From: an uncultured Clostridia bacterium
GTDB lineage: Bacteria; Bacillota; Clostridia; Oscillospirales; CAG-272
Length of the DNA: 6,434 bases
Reading direction: 5' to 3'
NCBI GenBank assembly: GCA_946641795.1
Contig: CAMPBZ010000067.1
Coordinates: forward strand, 1 to 6,434
The translations under genes and the position numbers were made by a program. Positions 6,291 through 6,434 of this stretch are shown here, piece by piece (the first letter of the stretch is position 1; each line of letters starts with the position of its first letter). Under the pieces are notes generated by a model, which saw only the letters and a list, made by a program, of their open reading frames with translations, ran no database searches and was not told the DNA's origin.

Positions 6291-6434
6291 CGTTTTCCTC
6301 CTTCGTGCGCGCGGCGAGAATTGCCTCGGCCAGCCGAATATCGGCGGGCATTGTAATTTTAATGTTTTCTCTGCCGCAATCCACCAGCCGGACGCCGTAG
6401 CCCAAATGCTCGATCAGCCCATTATCGTCGGTGG
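6283..6434 (-). CDS. ispD: 2-C-methyl-D-erythritol 4-phosphate cytidylyltransferase, C-terminal end
   Basis: Only the last 49 codons are in the window; the gene enters from the right edge, so its 5' part is missing because of the window boundary, not a mutation. IspD joins CTP and MEP to give CDP-ME, the third step of the MEP pathway. The visible protein starts TDDNGLIEHLGYGVRLVDCG and continues RENIKITMPADIRLAEAIL. This matches the C-terminal region of the family: the TDDA-x-LVE motif, then the E/D-NIKIT-x-P-x-D-LxxAE pattern that closes the nucleotidyltransferase fold. A charged tail ARTKEENDE follows, its TGA lying 5 bases inside ispF. The identity rests on these two motifs and on the adjacent ispF; it is secure although partial. 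Confidence 0.92.
   Translation of the reverse strand, partial: TDDNGLIEHLGYGVRLVDCGRENIKITMPADIRLAEAILAARTKEENDE
6297..6303 (-). promoter_or_regulatory. Ribosome binding site for ispF inside ispD
   Basis: On the minus strand AAGGAGG lies 6 bases before the ispF ATG (6290-6288) and at the same time encodes part of the last Thr-Lys-Glu-Glu of IspD. This supports the ispF start, and a ribosome ending ispD would stop 5 bases beyond the first base of that ATG. Confidence 0.85.

Noticed and set aside
1..6434. Mobile element, CRISPR array, tRNA/rRNA or defence system
   Set aside because: No transposase, direct-repeat array, attachment-like repeat or RNA-gene signature was seen on reading both strands. 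All sizeable stretches are accounted for by housekeeping genes and their signals.

Overview
The window reads as ordinary housekeeping chromosome from a Gram-positive bacterium, most likely a Clostridia-class Firmicute of the Oscillospiraceae/Ruminococcaceae sort. The reasons are a V-type (A/V) ATP synthase operon, a CarD-family regulator, strong AGGAGG-type ribosome binding sites, an extended -10 promoter (TGTG-A-TATAAT), AT-rich intergenic DNA between GC-rich genes, and MEP-pathway isoprenoid genes. The taxonomic placement is inference; no marker gene fixes it.

Left part (1-4225, plus strand): the 3' end of a V-type ATP synthase operon in the order F (5' end outside the window), A, B, D. The genes are tightly packed, with gaps of 8, 2 and 34 bases. 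A is the catalytic subunit with an intact P-loop. B is the non-catalytic partner with the family's degenerate P-loop and an arginine finger. D and F form the central stalk that turns inside the A3B3 head. The membrane-sector genes (I, K and the E/C peripheral and axial parts) would lie upstream, so the coupling ion (H+ or Na+) and the working direction cannot be read here. A perfect 38-base palindrome (4233-4270) ends the operon.

Middle (4271-4949): a single-gene unit. An extended -10 promoter drives a CarD/CdnL-family RNA polymerase-binding regulator (4380-4895), closed by a second hairpin that overlaps its stop codon and probably terminates transcription from both sides, since the next gene converges on it.

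Right part (4954-6434, minus strand; transcription order ispD, ispF, gap, rpe): the C-terminal 49 codons of ispD, ispF overlapping it by 8 bases, a 182-base gap without a recognised gene, then ribulose-phosphate 3-epimerase. IspD and IspF are two steps of the MEP isoprenoid pathway; Rpe belongs to the pentose phosphate pathway. CarD close to ispD-ispF recalls the carD-ispD-ispF order in Mycobacterium tuberculosis, although here the genes are convergent and separated by rpe.

I found no mobile element, CRISPR array, tRNA, rRNA or defence system, and no convincing undescribed system. The points most worth a second look are the apparent lack of the usual tryptophan wedge in the CarD homologue, the 182-base gap between ispF and rpe with its plus-strand terminator-like hairpin, and the perfect palindrome after the ATP synthase operon.
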